This document shows positions 27,390 through 35,954 of a stretch of 64,000 nucleotides of DNA, piece after piece. The stretch comes from Nitrospira sp. (GTDB taxonomy: Bacteria > Nitrospirota > Nitrospiria > Nitrospirales > Nitrospiraceae): the NCBI GenBank assembly GCA_016788885.1, contig JAEURX010000036.1, positions 118,303-182,302 on the forward strand, written 5' to 3'. How positions within the stretch are numbered: the first letter of the stretch is position 1; the number at the start of each line of letters is the position of its first letter. The notes under the pieces were generated by a model. The model was given only the letters and a program-made list of their open reading frames with translations, searched no databases and was not told the DNA's origin. The position numbers were made by a program, and so were the translations under genes.

Positions 27390-28628
27390 TCACATGGGAT
27401 GGGTCTCCCTCCCTGTCCATCCCCTAAACCAGGCCGTGCCGCCTGCCAAGACACCCATCACCCCGCCGATACCGACGATACTGGCGATGGAGCCGAATGA
27501 TTCCGCCACCCAGCCGAACGCACTCATGCCCAGCATGGAGGTGGCCGTGGCCATGGCCGTATAGACAGCCATCACCCGACCGACCATTCCGGGCGGAGCC
27601 ACTTCCTGAATGATGCCCCAGGCGATGGGCGTCCACGTACCGAGACCGATTCCAATGCAGACGACGTAGGCCGACGCCATGCCAAAACTATCGGTCCACG
27701 TCAGGCCCACCACCGCCAGGCCGGCGACCGCGCAGGACGCCGCGATCGCCTGGAGCCGCCTGGCAAGATCCCAGGCGCTCAGCCGGATCAGTCCGATCGA
27801 TGCGAGCAGAAACCCCACTCCCAGCCATGACCAGAGGTATCCGACCTCCACGGGGCCGAGACCCAGTAGTTGACGCCCAAAGACAGGAAACAGTGTCGTG
27901 AAGGCGCCACTGCCGAACGTGTAGACGGATGCGAGGAGGATCAGAACCAGCAAGGTTCGATGAGTCAGAAAGGCATATCGCAGGCCTTCAACGAGATGGC
28001 GGATGAATGGTCTCCAGCCCGCACTCTCATTCACCGCCTGGTTCGTCCCGCGCAGCCGGATCGGCAAGAGGCAGGCCGCGGACGCGAAATAGGTGAGCGC
28101 ATTCAGGCAGAGCACATCCTGTGACCCGGAGAACGCGATACCGATTCCACTGACAGCCGGCCCGATGATGATACCCAGACTCGTCGTGCTCTGTAGGAGC
28201 GCGTTCGCCGCCGTGAACTGCGGACGAGCCACCATAAAGGGCACGGCGGATGACAGCGTCGGGACGAAGACGGCTGTGGCCACGCCGAACAGGAACGTCA
28301 GGATGTAGAGGGCTTCGACGGTGAAATGTTCTATCGACACCAGGCAGGGAATCAGGCCGATCAAGAGTCCCCTTGCGACATCGCTCACGATGAGAATCGC
28401 TTTTTTCGGAACGCGATCGACGATGACGCCGATGAACGGTCCGAAGAGAATCGGCGGTAGGGTCTGCAAAAGCCCGATGACGGTGGTTTTGAGCGGCGAT
28501 CCGGTCACCGCATAGACGAACCACAACAGCGCCAGCTTGCTGATGCTTTCGGCAACCTGAGACAAGACCTGGCTCCACCACATGAATGCAAAGTCGCGTG
28601 TCAGCAACCACCGATGGGCATGGAGCAT
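27390..28628 (-). CDS. Major facilitator superfamily exporter, EntS-like (copy 1)
   Basis: 412 residues from ATG 28628; a longer frame exists but adds no homology, and the ribosome-binding site is weak. About twelve hydrophobic helices are seen. The early 'WWSQVLSQVAESISKLALLWFVY', the loop motif 'GVIVDRVPKKAIL' and the central 'FSGSQDVLCLNALTYF' are those of the MFS_3/enterobactin-exporter group. These are inner-membrane drug or siderophore exporters driven by protons. It lies 152 bases after a second MFS gene, with which it shares motif after motif. The two are products of a tandem duplication. Substrate unknown. Confidence 0.85.
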   Translation of the reverse strand: MLHAHRWLLTRDFAFMWWSQVLSQVAESISKLALLWFVYAVTGSPLKTTVIGLLQTLPPILFGPFIGVIVDRVPKKAILIVSDVARGLLIGLIPCLVSIEHFTVEALYILTFLFGVATAVFVPTLSSAVPFMVARPQFTAANALLQSTTSLGIIIGPAVSGIGIAFSGSQDVLCLNALTYFASAACLLPIRLRGTNQAVNESAGWRPFIRHLVEGLRYAFLTHRTLLVLILLASVYTFGSGAFTTLFPVFGRQLLGLGPVEVGYLWSWLGVGFLLASIGLIRLSAWDLARRLQAIAASCAVAGLAVVGLTWTDSFGMASAYVVCIGIGLGTWTPIAWGIIQEVAPPGMVGRVMAVYTAMATATSMLGMSAFGWVAESFGSIASIVGIGGVMGVLAGGTAWFRGWTGRETHPM

Positions 28629-28780
28629 ATCGCCAGTATAAACGTTTGCGGCGGGAGTGGAATCAGGAAGACTGAGAAGGGGCGAGAAATGTCCCACGCG
28701 TAATCCTTCCGCCGGCGAGAGTATGATCGCCCTGTCTCATTGCGTCTGCTCAGAGCAAGAAGATCGAAATATGGCGATGA

Positions 28781-30043
28781 TTACGCATGGGCAACCGGCA
28801 CAGGGTAGGTTCTGCGAACGCATGCGACGGCCACCGCTGCGGTCAGTAACAACACGAGACCGAGTCCTATGAGGCTGGCAGCAGGCCCCACCGCATCGGC
28901 CACCCATCCGAAGCCGGTCATCCCGGCCATCGCCGAGGCCATGGAGCCCACGCTGAAGGTCGTGACCACGCGACCGATCAGATGTTCCGGCGTCACCTCC
29001 TGCAAGAGTGCCCAAATGATCGGATTGAGTACCGCCGTACTGCCACCCACGATGATGACGATCCCCGCCGCAATCAGCGGCGTTTCCAGCAGACTCAGGC
29101 TGCACACGGCCAAGCCACCGATGGTCATGCCGCTCACGACGATGCGCAATCGTCTCTGCCTATCACTATGCTTGTTCCAGGCCAGCCACGTCGAAGCGGC
29201 TAACATGCCAACCCCCAGGGCCGACCATAACCAGCCCAATTGCACCGGGCCAACCTGGAGAAATTCCTTGGCATACACCGGCAAAATAAAGATGAAGGCG
29301 CTCACCCCGAGATTATAGAGCGACGAAATGATGACCAACGTCAGGACCATCGATTGCTGACCGAAGACGAATTGGAATCCCACCGTGAGTTCCTGCCAAA
29401 TGGACGTGGAAAGATCCTTGGGCCTCGCGAGAGGTGCAGTAACGTGAATCGGCATGAGGCAGAGGGCCGAGATCAAAAATGTGGCGGAATTGACGAATAA
29501 GACATTCTCCGCATTGATGAGCGCGATCATAATCCCGCTGATCGCCGGCCCCAGCAACATCCCGATATTATTCGTCCCCTGAATAAGCGCATTCGCCGAC
29601 ATGAGTTCGGACGGTCGAACCAACAGCGGCACAGCAGACACGAGCGCAGGACCAAACACGGTGGACACGACCGATGTGAGAAAAATAAGGCCGTACAGTC
29701 CGGTGATCGAAAGTGAATCCAACGCATAAAGCGTCGGGATGAGGAGCGTCAGTAGGGCGCGCAGCATATCGACCCACATCATGACAGCCTTTTTTGGCAT
29801 CCGGTCCAGGTACACTCCGATCAGTGGACCGAACAGCAGCGGCGGGATGGTCTGAAGGAGACCGACCATGGTCATCTTCATAGCCGACCCGGTCAGTTCA
29901 TAGACGAACCACAGCAGCGCAACTTTGTTGAGCCCTTCGCCGATCTGGGAGGTGGTTTGTCCCCACCAGAGCAGCCCGAAATCTTTCGTATTGATTAGAC
30001 GCCACCCTCGACTGGTGTCTGCAGTTGAATCATCTTCTGACAT
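28781..30043 (-). CDS. Major facilitator superfamily exporter, EntS-like (copy 2)
   Basis: 420 residues; ATG 30043 with GAGGA nine bases upstream. Twelve predicted membrane helices. The same markers as the neighbouring copy appear at the same spacing: 'WWGQTTSQIGEGLNKVALLWFVY', 'GVYLDRMPKKAVM', 'LLQTIPPLLFGPLIG' and, near the end, 'MTGFGWVADAVG'. The copies clearly differ over most of their length, so the duplication is old and both have been kept. Function is export of an unknown small molecule. This copy is upstream on the minus strand and probably carries the promoter for both. Confidence 0.85.
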   Translation of the reverse strand: MSEDDSTADTSRGWRLINTKDFGLLWWGQTTSQIGEGLNKVALLWFVYELTGSAMKMTMVGLLQTIPPLLFGPLIGVYLDRMPKKAVMMWVDMLRALLTLLIPTLYALDSLSITGLYGLIFLTSVVSTVFGPALVSAVPLLVRPSELMSANALIQGTNNIGMLLGPAISGIMIALINAENVLFVNSATFLISALCLMPIHVTAPLARPKDLSTSIWQELTVGFQFVFGQQSMVLTLVIISSLYNLGVSAFIFILPVYAKEFLQVGPVQLGWLWSALGVGMLAASTWLAWNKHSDRQRRLRIVVSGMTIGGLAVCSLSLLETPLIAAGIVIIVGGSTAVLNPIIWALLQEVTPEHLIGRVVTTFSVGSMASAMAGMTGFGWVADAVGPAASLIGLGLVLLLTAAVAVACVRRTYPVPVAHA

Positions 30044-30374
30044 GACGGCGAATCCTCATGGAAGTGGCAAAGGGCGAAGAGAGATCTTCTGTGCCCGATC
30101 TGATCGTCTGGAACTATGCTATCCACAGCCGCGCTCCAACTGGCCTAGGAAAGGCCCTGGACGCCGATCGACAAATGCCCCGCCGGCGCCTCAGATTTGT
30201 CCAGGTATTCCCGTAGTCGCCAAACGTTGTGATCGACGCGACCCTTCGAACACAGCCTGTTGCAGATAAGGCACTTACTGCGGGCGCCGTTCCCCGTTCG
30301 CGTTCTCGCTCAAGATTCTCCCGCACCCGTCCGACAGAGGAATGGGAATTCCCTATCATCAATAAGGAGGCGAC
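30044..30374. other. Divergent intergenic region before the CZB gene
   Basis: 331 bases between the divergent MFS and CZB genes, so promoters for both should lie here. I see no coding frame with a proper start site and no RNA gene. AAGGAGG just before 30375 is the ribosome-binding site of the CZB gene. Confidence 0.4.
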
Positions 30375-30749
30375 ATGTCACACATCGTGGAACAGATCGA
30401 TAAGGCGATCGGCGCGCATGGAGCCTGGAAGGTCAAGCTTCGGCAAAATATCGACGGCACCCTGTCGCTGGTCCCTGCTGAGGTCGGCGTGGATAACCGG
30501 TGCGAGTTCGGGAAGTGGCTCTACAGCTTGGCCGGCACTGCAGTCGCGAACGATCCCTACTACAAGGACATCCTTGAGCTGCACAAGGCGTTTCATAAAG
30601 TTGCGGCCACTGTTGTGACGAAGGTGCAGGCGGGCGATAAGAGCGGAGCAGAATCATCGATCGGGCTGAAGGGCGAGTATACCGTCGCGTCGGCCAAGCT
30701 CACGGCAAAAATGATGGAGTGGAAGAAGACGGCGGCAAAGGCTGCGTAG
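30375..30749 (+). CDS. Free-standing CZB (chemoreceptor zinc-binding) domain protein
   Basis: 124 residues. ATG 30375 has AAGGAGG directly upstream. The whole protein is one CZB domain: His15, Cys43 in 'CEFGKWLY', His70 and His74 in 'HKAFH' fit the 3His/1Cys zinc site of this family. In chemoreceptors and diguanylate cyclases CZB acts as a sensor for zinc or hypochlorous acid through the reactive Cys. Here the domain stands alone in the cytosol, without methyl-accepting or GGDEF partner. A single-domain response regulator and an RND efflux operon follow on the same strand. Sensing a metal or oxidant and passing it to these genes is an attractive but untested idea. Confidence 0.88.
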   Translation: MSHIVEQIDKAIGAHGAWKVKLRQNIDGTLSLVPAEVGVDNRCEFGKWLYSLAGTAVANDPYYKDILELHKAFHKVAATVVTKVQAGDKSGAESSIGLKGEYTVASAKLTAKMMEWKKTAAKAA

Positions 30750-30767
30750 GCCGGCACCCTGTCCAAG

Positions 30768-30807
30768 CTCTGGAGAAATTCCATGGACCACGGGAGTTTC
30801 TCCAGAG
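30768..30807 (+). terminator. Perfect 11-bp inverted repeat after the CZB gene
   Basis: CTCTGGAGAAA (30768-30778) and TTTCTCCAGAG (30797-30807) are perfect inverted copies with an 18-base loop, starting 19 bases after the CZB stop. TTCTTCC follows. It can act as a terminator; a protein-binding site is an alternative because the stem is long and the T run is poor. Confidence 0.5.
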
Positions 30808-30964
30808 TTCTTCCCCGCGTTTGCCGATTTGTTCACCAACCGAACCCGAGCTGCCCGACGTAACAGGTTGTTCGCGCGAACAATTCTAACCCCGATCAGT
30901 TTGACATCGCCTCAGGAACGCTCTCTGCAAGGGAAGAGATTCAACCTTTGTGGGCAAGGATCGC

Positions 30965-31393
30965 ATGGCCGCCTCCATACTCCTTATCGACGACAGTCCC
31001 GGCGAATGTGAATTATTTCGCCAGGCCCTGACTCAAGCCGGCTATCAGGGCCGTCTGGATATCGTCGAAGGGGGCCGCGCAGCCATGGCCTATCTGAATG
31101 ATCATCTGCAGAACGACGAGCCGGCGCTGATTCTGCTCGACCTCAAGCTGAGAGGCGAACGGGGCGTGGATGTGCTGAAGCAAGTCAAGCAGGAGGCGCA
31201 CTTGGCGCAGATTCCTGTCGTCATCCTGACCAGTTCCGACGATACCACCGACGTGCGTGCTTGCTACCAAGCCGGAGCCAATGGGTACGTCGTCAAACCG
31301 GGACAGTTCGATGAACTCGTGACGCTCTCCCTGCACCTCTGGAAATTTTGGCTGGAACATAACTGCACCCGACGGATGGCCGCCCCATGTTGA
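30965..31393 (+). CDS. Single-domain response regulator ahead of the RND operon
   Basis: 142 residues. ATG 30965 has AAGGA at 30956-30960; a GTG-type start 15 bases earlier is possible. One receiver domain fills the protein: acidic pair in 'ILLIDDSPGE', phospho-acceptor Asp in 'LILLDLKL', Thr/Ser in 'VILTSSDD' and Lys in 'YVVKPG'. The sequence type is that of Rcp1/CheY-like regulators working with phytochrome-like or PAS kinases. There is no DNA-binding part. Its last seven bases overlap the start of the RND pump gene, so translation of the two is coupled. Confidence 0.9.
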   Translation: MAASILLIDDSPGECELFRQALTQAGYQGRLDIVEGGRAAMAYLNDHLQNDEPALILLDLKLRGERGVDVLKQVKQEAHLAQIPVVILTSSDDTTDVRACYQAGANGYVVKPGQFDELVTLSLHLWKFWLEHNCTRRMAAPC

Positions 31394-34300
31394 CGCGCGC
31401 CGCGCTGAAAAATCCCTACGCCGTCTTCGCCTTGTGCATGATCGCCCTGATTCTGGGCGGCGTCTCTTACCAGAAGATGCGCGTGGACATTTTTCCCGAC
31501 ATCAAGCTGCCCTCGATTCTCGTCACCACCTTCTACCGAGGCTTGAGCCCTAGCGAAATGGAAGGCGCGATCAGCTTCCGCCTCGAACAGCGATTCGTGG
31601 AAGCCAGTTATGTCGAGCATATCGAATCGCAGTCCCTCGCGGGCATGAGCTACATCAAAGTCTTTTTTCAGCCGGACTACAGCATCGACTCCGCACAATC
31701 GGAGCTGACAAGCCTCGCCTATAGCGTCATCCGCACGCTCCCGCCGGGAGTCTACCCTCCGTCGGTCTTTAAGTTCGGCGTTTCGAGCCTGCCGGTCGGC
31801 CTGCTCTCCGTCGCGAGCGACTCGCTCGGAGCCAAAGAGATTCGCGATCTGGCTTACTTCACCGTCCGCGGGCAAATCGCCAGCATTCCCGGCATTTCGT
31901 TCGGCCCCCCGCTGGGCGGCAAGGTGCGGCAGATTACGGTCTTTCTCGATCAGCAACGCCTCCTCGCGCGCGGCATTTCTCCTTCTGATGTGGTCAACGC
32001 CCTCAATAACCAGAACGCCATCATTCCCGCCGGCAACGTCAAGCTCGGCGACCTCGACTACTTTGTGTATTCGAACAGCCTCATCGATGTCGTGGAGAAG
32101 ATCAACGACCTGCCGATCAAGATCGTCAACGGCACCCCGGTGTTGATCCGCGATATCGGCACAGCCGCGGACAGCGCCGCCGTACAAACCTCGATCGTGC
32201 GCGTGAACGGGCGCGAAGCCACCTACATTCCGATCACCAGACAGGAAGGCGCAAACACGCTGGAAGTCACCGACGGCATTCGTGCGAAGCTTCACAAGCT
32301 GACGGAGATTCCATCCGACACCACGGTCAAGTTTCTCTACGATCAATCGCTGTATATCCGCCAGTCCATCGCCAATCTTCAAAAGGAAGGACTTCTCGGC
32401 GCCGGACTCGCCGGTTTAATGATCTTCATCTTTCTCGCCAGCGTGAAGGCCGCGCTCGTCGTCGGCCTGGCCATTCCCCTTTCGCTCACCGCTGCCCTGG
32501 TTGCGCTCTACCTCACCGGTCAGAGTGTGAACATCATGACGCTGGGCGGGTTGGCGCTGGTGATCGGCACGCTGCTCGATAACAACATCGTCGTGCAGGA
32601 AAACCTGCACCGGCACCTGGAAATGGGCAAGGACGGGCGCTCGGCAGCGGAAGACAGCGCGATGGAGCTGACGCTTCCCATTCTGGTCGCGACGATCTGC
32701 ATCCTGATCGTGTACCTGCCCATCATGTTTTTTACCGGCATCATCAAATACCTCTTCGTGCCCCTGGCGATGACCGTCGCGTTTGCCATGCTTGCCGACT
32801 ATGTCGTCTCCATGTCGGTCACACCGGTGGTGCTGGCCTGGCTCTACCAGGCCGGACAGCGCAAGACTGCCGGCCATGAAGACTCGGCCGACGAGGGATG
32901 GTTTCGCTATGTGCTCGCGGTCTATGAACCGTTGTTACAGGGCGGCCTGCGCTTCAAGCCGCTCGTGATCGGCCTGGCGGCCGTCGCGCTGGTCGCAACC
33001 GGCGCATTGTTGATTCCCCGCCTGCACACCGAGTTCTTCCCCAAAGTCGACGCAGGCAACTTCACGATGTCGGTCACCGCGCCTGAAGGCTCCCGGATTG
33101 AAAAGACCACGGCTATCGTGGGACAGATCGAACAGTTGGTGCACGAGACGATTCCCAAGGCAGATCTGGAAGAAGTGATCTCCAATACCGGGCTCTATTT
33201 CGGCGATGCGGCGCGTTTCGCGCCGAACACCGGCAACCACACCGCCTTTGTGCTGGTGAACCTCGTCACCGGACATGAAGGCCATACCGATGACTACATC
33301 GCGCAATTGCGCAGCAGACTCAAAGCTTCATTGCCCGGTGTGGAAGTCGCGTTCCAAACCGGCGGTATCATCAACGATGTGTTGAATTTTGGCTTGAAAG
33401 CGCCGATCGATATTCAAGTGAAAGGCCCCAGCCTCGACATGATCCGGCCTGTAGCGGAGCGGATTCAACAGCAGATCGCCCAGGTGCCCAATACCGTCGA
33501 TGTCCGGATCAAACAGGGCAAAAGTTACCCCGAATTGCATATCGATGTGGATCGCACCAAAGCCGCCTATTACGGCATCAACCAGAACCGGGTCGTCGTC
33601 GACGTCATTACCGGCATCAGCTCGAACCTGGCCCTCTCGCCTAACTACTGGCTCGATCCGAAAACCGCGAACGGGTATTTCCTCCTGGCGCAGTATCCTG
33701 AACAGTCGCTGACGACGACGGAAGATCTGCTGAACATTCCGATCATCGGCGCGCGCACGCCGCTGTTGGGAACCGCCAGTCTCACCGGCGGCGGGATGCT
33801 CGGCTCGACCCTCGCGCTGCAGAACACGCCGTTTGCCGGGAGGCAGATGGAGATCACCAGCGGCTACTACGCGTCAAGCGACGACCGACGCGGGCCGCCG
33901 GTGATGTTGCGCGATGTGGCGACGTTGAAGTTCAAGACCGGTCCCGATTCGGTGGATCACTACGACCTGTCGCGTCTGATCAACGTGTTGGTCACCCCGG
34001 TCGGCAACGACCTTGGGCGTGTCGCCAAGGACATCGAAAAGGTCCTGGCCGGCATCGATCTGCCCAAAGATGTGACGGTGCAATTGCGCGGAGAAGTCGC
34101 CAACATGCGGAGCGCGATCCAGAACTTCGCCTTAGCCCTCCCATTAGCTGTGGTCTTGATTTATCTGGTGATGGTCGCGCTGTTCCGTTCCTTTATCGAC
34201 CCGCTGATCATTCTGGTGGCTGTCCCGCTGGGCTGGATCGGCACCGTCGTGACCCTGCACCTGACGAACACGTCGGTCAACGTGGAGTCGATGATCGGGA

Positions 34301-34656
34301 CGCTGATGATGATGGGCATCGTGGTCTCGAACAGTATTCTGCTCGTCGATTTCGCCAATCGCATGGTCCGGAACGGAGCGACCGCGGCACATGCGGTGCT
34401 GGAAGCGGGACGCCGCCGCATCCGTCCGATTCTGATGACGGCGCTGGCAACGATTCTTGGCCTGCTCCCCCTGGCGCTCGGCTTTGGCGAAGGCAATGAA
34501 ACCATGGTGCCATTGGCGCGCGCAGTGGTGGGAGGACTGGCGGTCAGCACGATCATGACGCTGTTGGTCGTCCCCGTGATGCATAGCCTGGTGCTCTATC
34601 GACGCGAGCGGGCCCCGATCTCCGCCACCGCGCCCGCCACTCCGGAGGACATTTGA
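31387..34656 (+). CDS. RND-family efflux pump, inner-membrane subunit
   Basis: 1089 residues starting at ATG 31387, inside the end of the preceding regulator gene. It has the RND layout: a first helix at residues 11-30, a large periplasmic loop, six helices, then a second copy of the arrangement. It exchanges protons for substrates across the inner membrane and works with the adaptor and channel encoded next. The helix-4 motif reads 'GTLLDNNIVVQEN': Asp398 is present but the second Asp of the usual pair is Asn399. In the helix-10 motif 'GIVVSNSILLVDF' the usual Lys is Ser981. The proton relay therefore differs from AcrB. Substrate is unknown; solvents, metals or dyes are all possible. Confidence 0.92.
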   Translation: MLTRAALKNPYAVFALCMIALILGGVSYQKMRVDIFPDIKLPSILVTTFYRGLSPSEMEGAISFRLEQRFVEASYVEHIESQSLAGMSYIKVFFQPDYSIDSAQSELTSLAYSVIRTLPPGVYPPSVFKFGVSSLPVGLLSVASDSLGAKEIRDLAYFTVRGQIASIPGISFGPPLGGKVRQITVFLDQQRLLARGISPSDVVNALNNQNAIIPAGNVKLGDLDYFVYSNSLIDVVEKINDLPIKIVNGTPVLIRDIGTAADSAAVQTSIVRVNGREATYIPITRQEGANTLEVTDGIRAKLHKLTEIPSDTTVKFLYDQSLYIRQSIANLQKEGLLGAGLAGLMIFIFLASVKAALVVGLAIPLSLTAALVALYLTGQSVNIMTLGGLALVIGTLLDNNIVVQENLHRHLEMGKDGRSAAEDSAMELTLPILVATICILIVYLPIMFFTGIIKYLFVPLAMTVAFAMLADYVVSMSVTPVVLAWLYQAGQRKTAGHEDSADEGWFRYVLAVYEPLLQGGLRFKPLVIGLAAVALVATGALLIPRLHTEFFPKVDAGNFTMSVTAPEGSRIEKTTAIVGQIEQLVHETIPKADLEEVISNTGLYFGDAARFAPNTGNHTAFVLVNLVTGHEGHTDDYIAQLRSRLKASLPGVEVAFQTGGIINDVLNFGLKAPIDIQVKGPSLDMIRPVAERIQQQIAQVPNTVDVRIKQGKSYPELHIDVDRTKAAYYGINQNRVVVDVITGISSNLALSPNYWLDPKTANGYFLLAQYPEQSLTTTEDLLNIPIIGARTPLLGTASLTGGGMLGSTLALQNTPFAGRQMEITSGYYASSDDRRGPPVMLRDVATLKFKTGPDSVDHYDLSRLINVLVTPVGNDLGRVAKDIEKVLAGIDLPKDVTVQLRGEVANMRSAIQNFALALPLAVVLIYLVMVALFRSFIDPLIILVAVPLGWIGTVVTLHLTNTSVNVESMIGTLMMMGIVVSNSILLVDFANRMVRNGATAAHAVLEAGRRRIRPILMTALATILGLLPLALGFGEGNETMVPLARAVVGGLAVSTIMTLLVVPVMHSLVLYRRERAPISATAPATPEDI

Positions 34657-35954
34657 TGGAACGACAGGACGCTCTGCCACACGCGAACACACCGGACGGC
34701 CGCAAGGGACGGTGGTTGGGAGCGGCCACACTGTTGCTCCTGCTCGGCGCGGGGTATTGGTATTGGCAGGGTGACGCTGAGCCGACCCCACCGACGCCTC
34801 CTGTCACCAGACCTGCGCCACAAGCGGAACAAGCCGCGGGTCCCACTCAAGCGGAATCGGATTCCGCGCCGGTCGATGTCCAGGTCGTCACCCCCACGCG
34901 GCGCGACCTGGTGTATACGGTCAAGCTGCCTGCCAACGTCTCGCCGCTCTACCAGACGACGCTGTATGCGAAAGTGTCGGGCTATCTTAAATGGATTGGC
35001 CCGGACAAAGGCGATGCCGTGAAGAAGAATGAGGTCGTCGCCGTCATCGACGCTCCTGAGGTGGAGGAGCAGTACCAACAGGCCGTGTCGGACTACAAGA
35101 TTAAGAAGTTGACGTATGAGCGGCTTGCCAAGGTCTGGAAGGAATCACCGGACGTCATTGCCAAGCAGGACGTGGATGTCGCCGAAGCCTCCTACCAGGG
35201 GGCCAAACATCTCATGGAACAGCGTGTCGTGCTGCGGGACTATACCAAGGTCCGCGCTCCGTATGACGGCATCGTCACCGCACGATTCGCGGACCCCGGC
35301 GCCCTCATTCAAATCGCCACCTCCTCGGCCACCAGTGCCATTCCGCTGTTTACGATCATGGACCTCAACACCGTGCGGGTCTACGCGAATGTGCCGCAAG
35401 ACGATAGCCCCTGGGTCGTGGCCGGCAAGACCACAGCCACGGTCAAGGTCACGGAACTCCCCGGCCGCTCATTTACGGGCACTGTCACGCGGTCCACATT
35501 GGCACTCGACCCGGCGACCCGAAGCCTCTTGGTCGAAATCGACATCCCGAATTCGGATCATGCACTCCGGCCAGGCACTTTCGCCGAAGTCTCCTTAGGG
35601 TTGCGCGAGATTCCCCAAGCCCTTGTGGTTCCGCCGCAGGCCGTCATCAGCACACCCAAAGGAAAGTCCCTGTTTGTCGTCGAAGAGGGTAAGGCCAAGT
35701 CCATCGCCGTCCAAACCGGGATCAGCGACGGTCGGTGGATGGAGATCACGGCCGGGTTGCGGGGGGACGAAGAGGTCGTCGCGGTCGGGAAGCGACGCCT
35801 GCTGGATGGGACACCGGTGCAACCCTCACCCTTCAACCTGCCGGAGGCCAAGACGTCTCAACAAAAATTCGAGCGGCGCGCGCCGGGAGGCACGCCGCCT
35901 CCGCCAGGCAACCCCTTCAACGGAAGCGCGCCGAAGCAAGGAGATCGCCCATGA
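34656..35954 (+). CDS. RND efflux periplasmic adaptor (membrane fusion protein)
   Basis: 432 residues. ATG 34656 shares its A with the stop of the pump gene (TGATG) and has GGAGG at 34643-34647. A single N-terminal membrane helix ('LGAATLLLLLGAGYWYW') is followed by a Pro-rich linker, then the lipoyl and hairpin domains ('LYAKVSGYLKWIGPDKGDAVKKNEVVAVIDAPE'-type pattern) and a beta-barrel. It bridges the pump to the outer-membrane channel. The C-terminus is Pro/Gly-rich and overlaps the channel gene by four bases (ATGA). Confidence 0.92.
   Translation: MERQDALPHANTPDGRKGRWLGAATLLLLLGAGYWYWQGDAEPTPPTPPVTRPAPQAEQAAGPTQAESDSAPVDVQVVTPTRRDLVYTVKLPANVSPLYQTTLYAKVSGYLKWIGPDKGDAVKKNEVVAVIDAPEVEEQYQQAVSDYKIKKLTYERLAKVWKESPDVIAKQDVDVAEASYQGAKHLMEQRVVLRDYTKVRAPYDGIVTARFADPGALIQIATSSATSAIPLFTIMDLNTVRVYANVPQDDSPWVVAGKTTATVKVTELPGRSFTGTVTRSTLALDPATRSLLVEIDIPNSDHALRPGTFAEVSLGLREIPQALVVPPQAVISTPKGKSLFVVEEGKAKSIAVQTGISDGRWMEITAGLRGDEEVVAVGKRRLLDGTPVQPSPFNLPEAKTSQQKFERRAPGGTPPPPGNPFNGSAPKQGDRP

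Noticed and set aside
31264..32382. 372-codon minus-strand frame
   Set aside because: It is antisense to the RND pump gene, whose coding evidence is strong.
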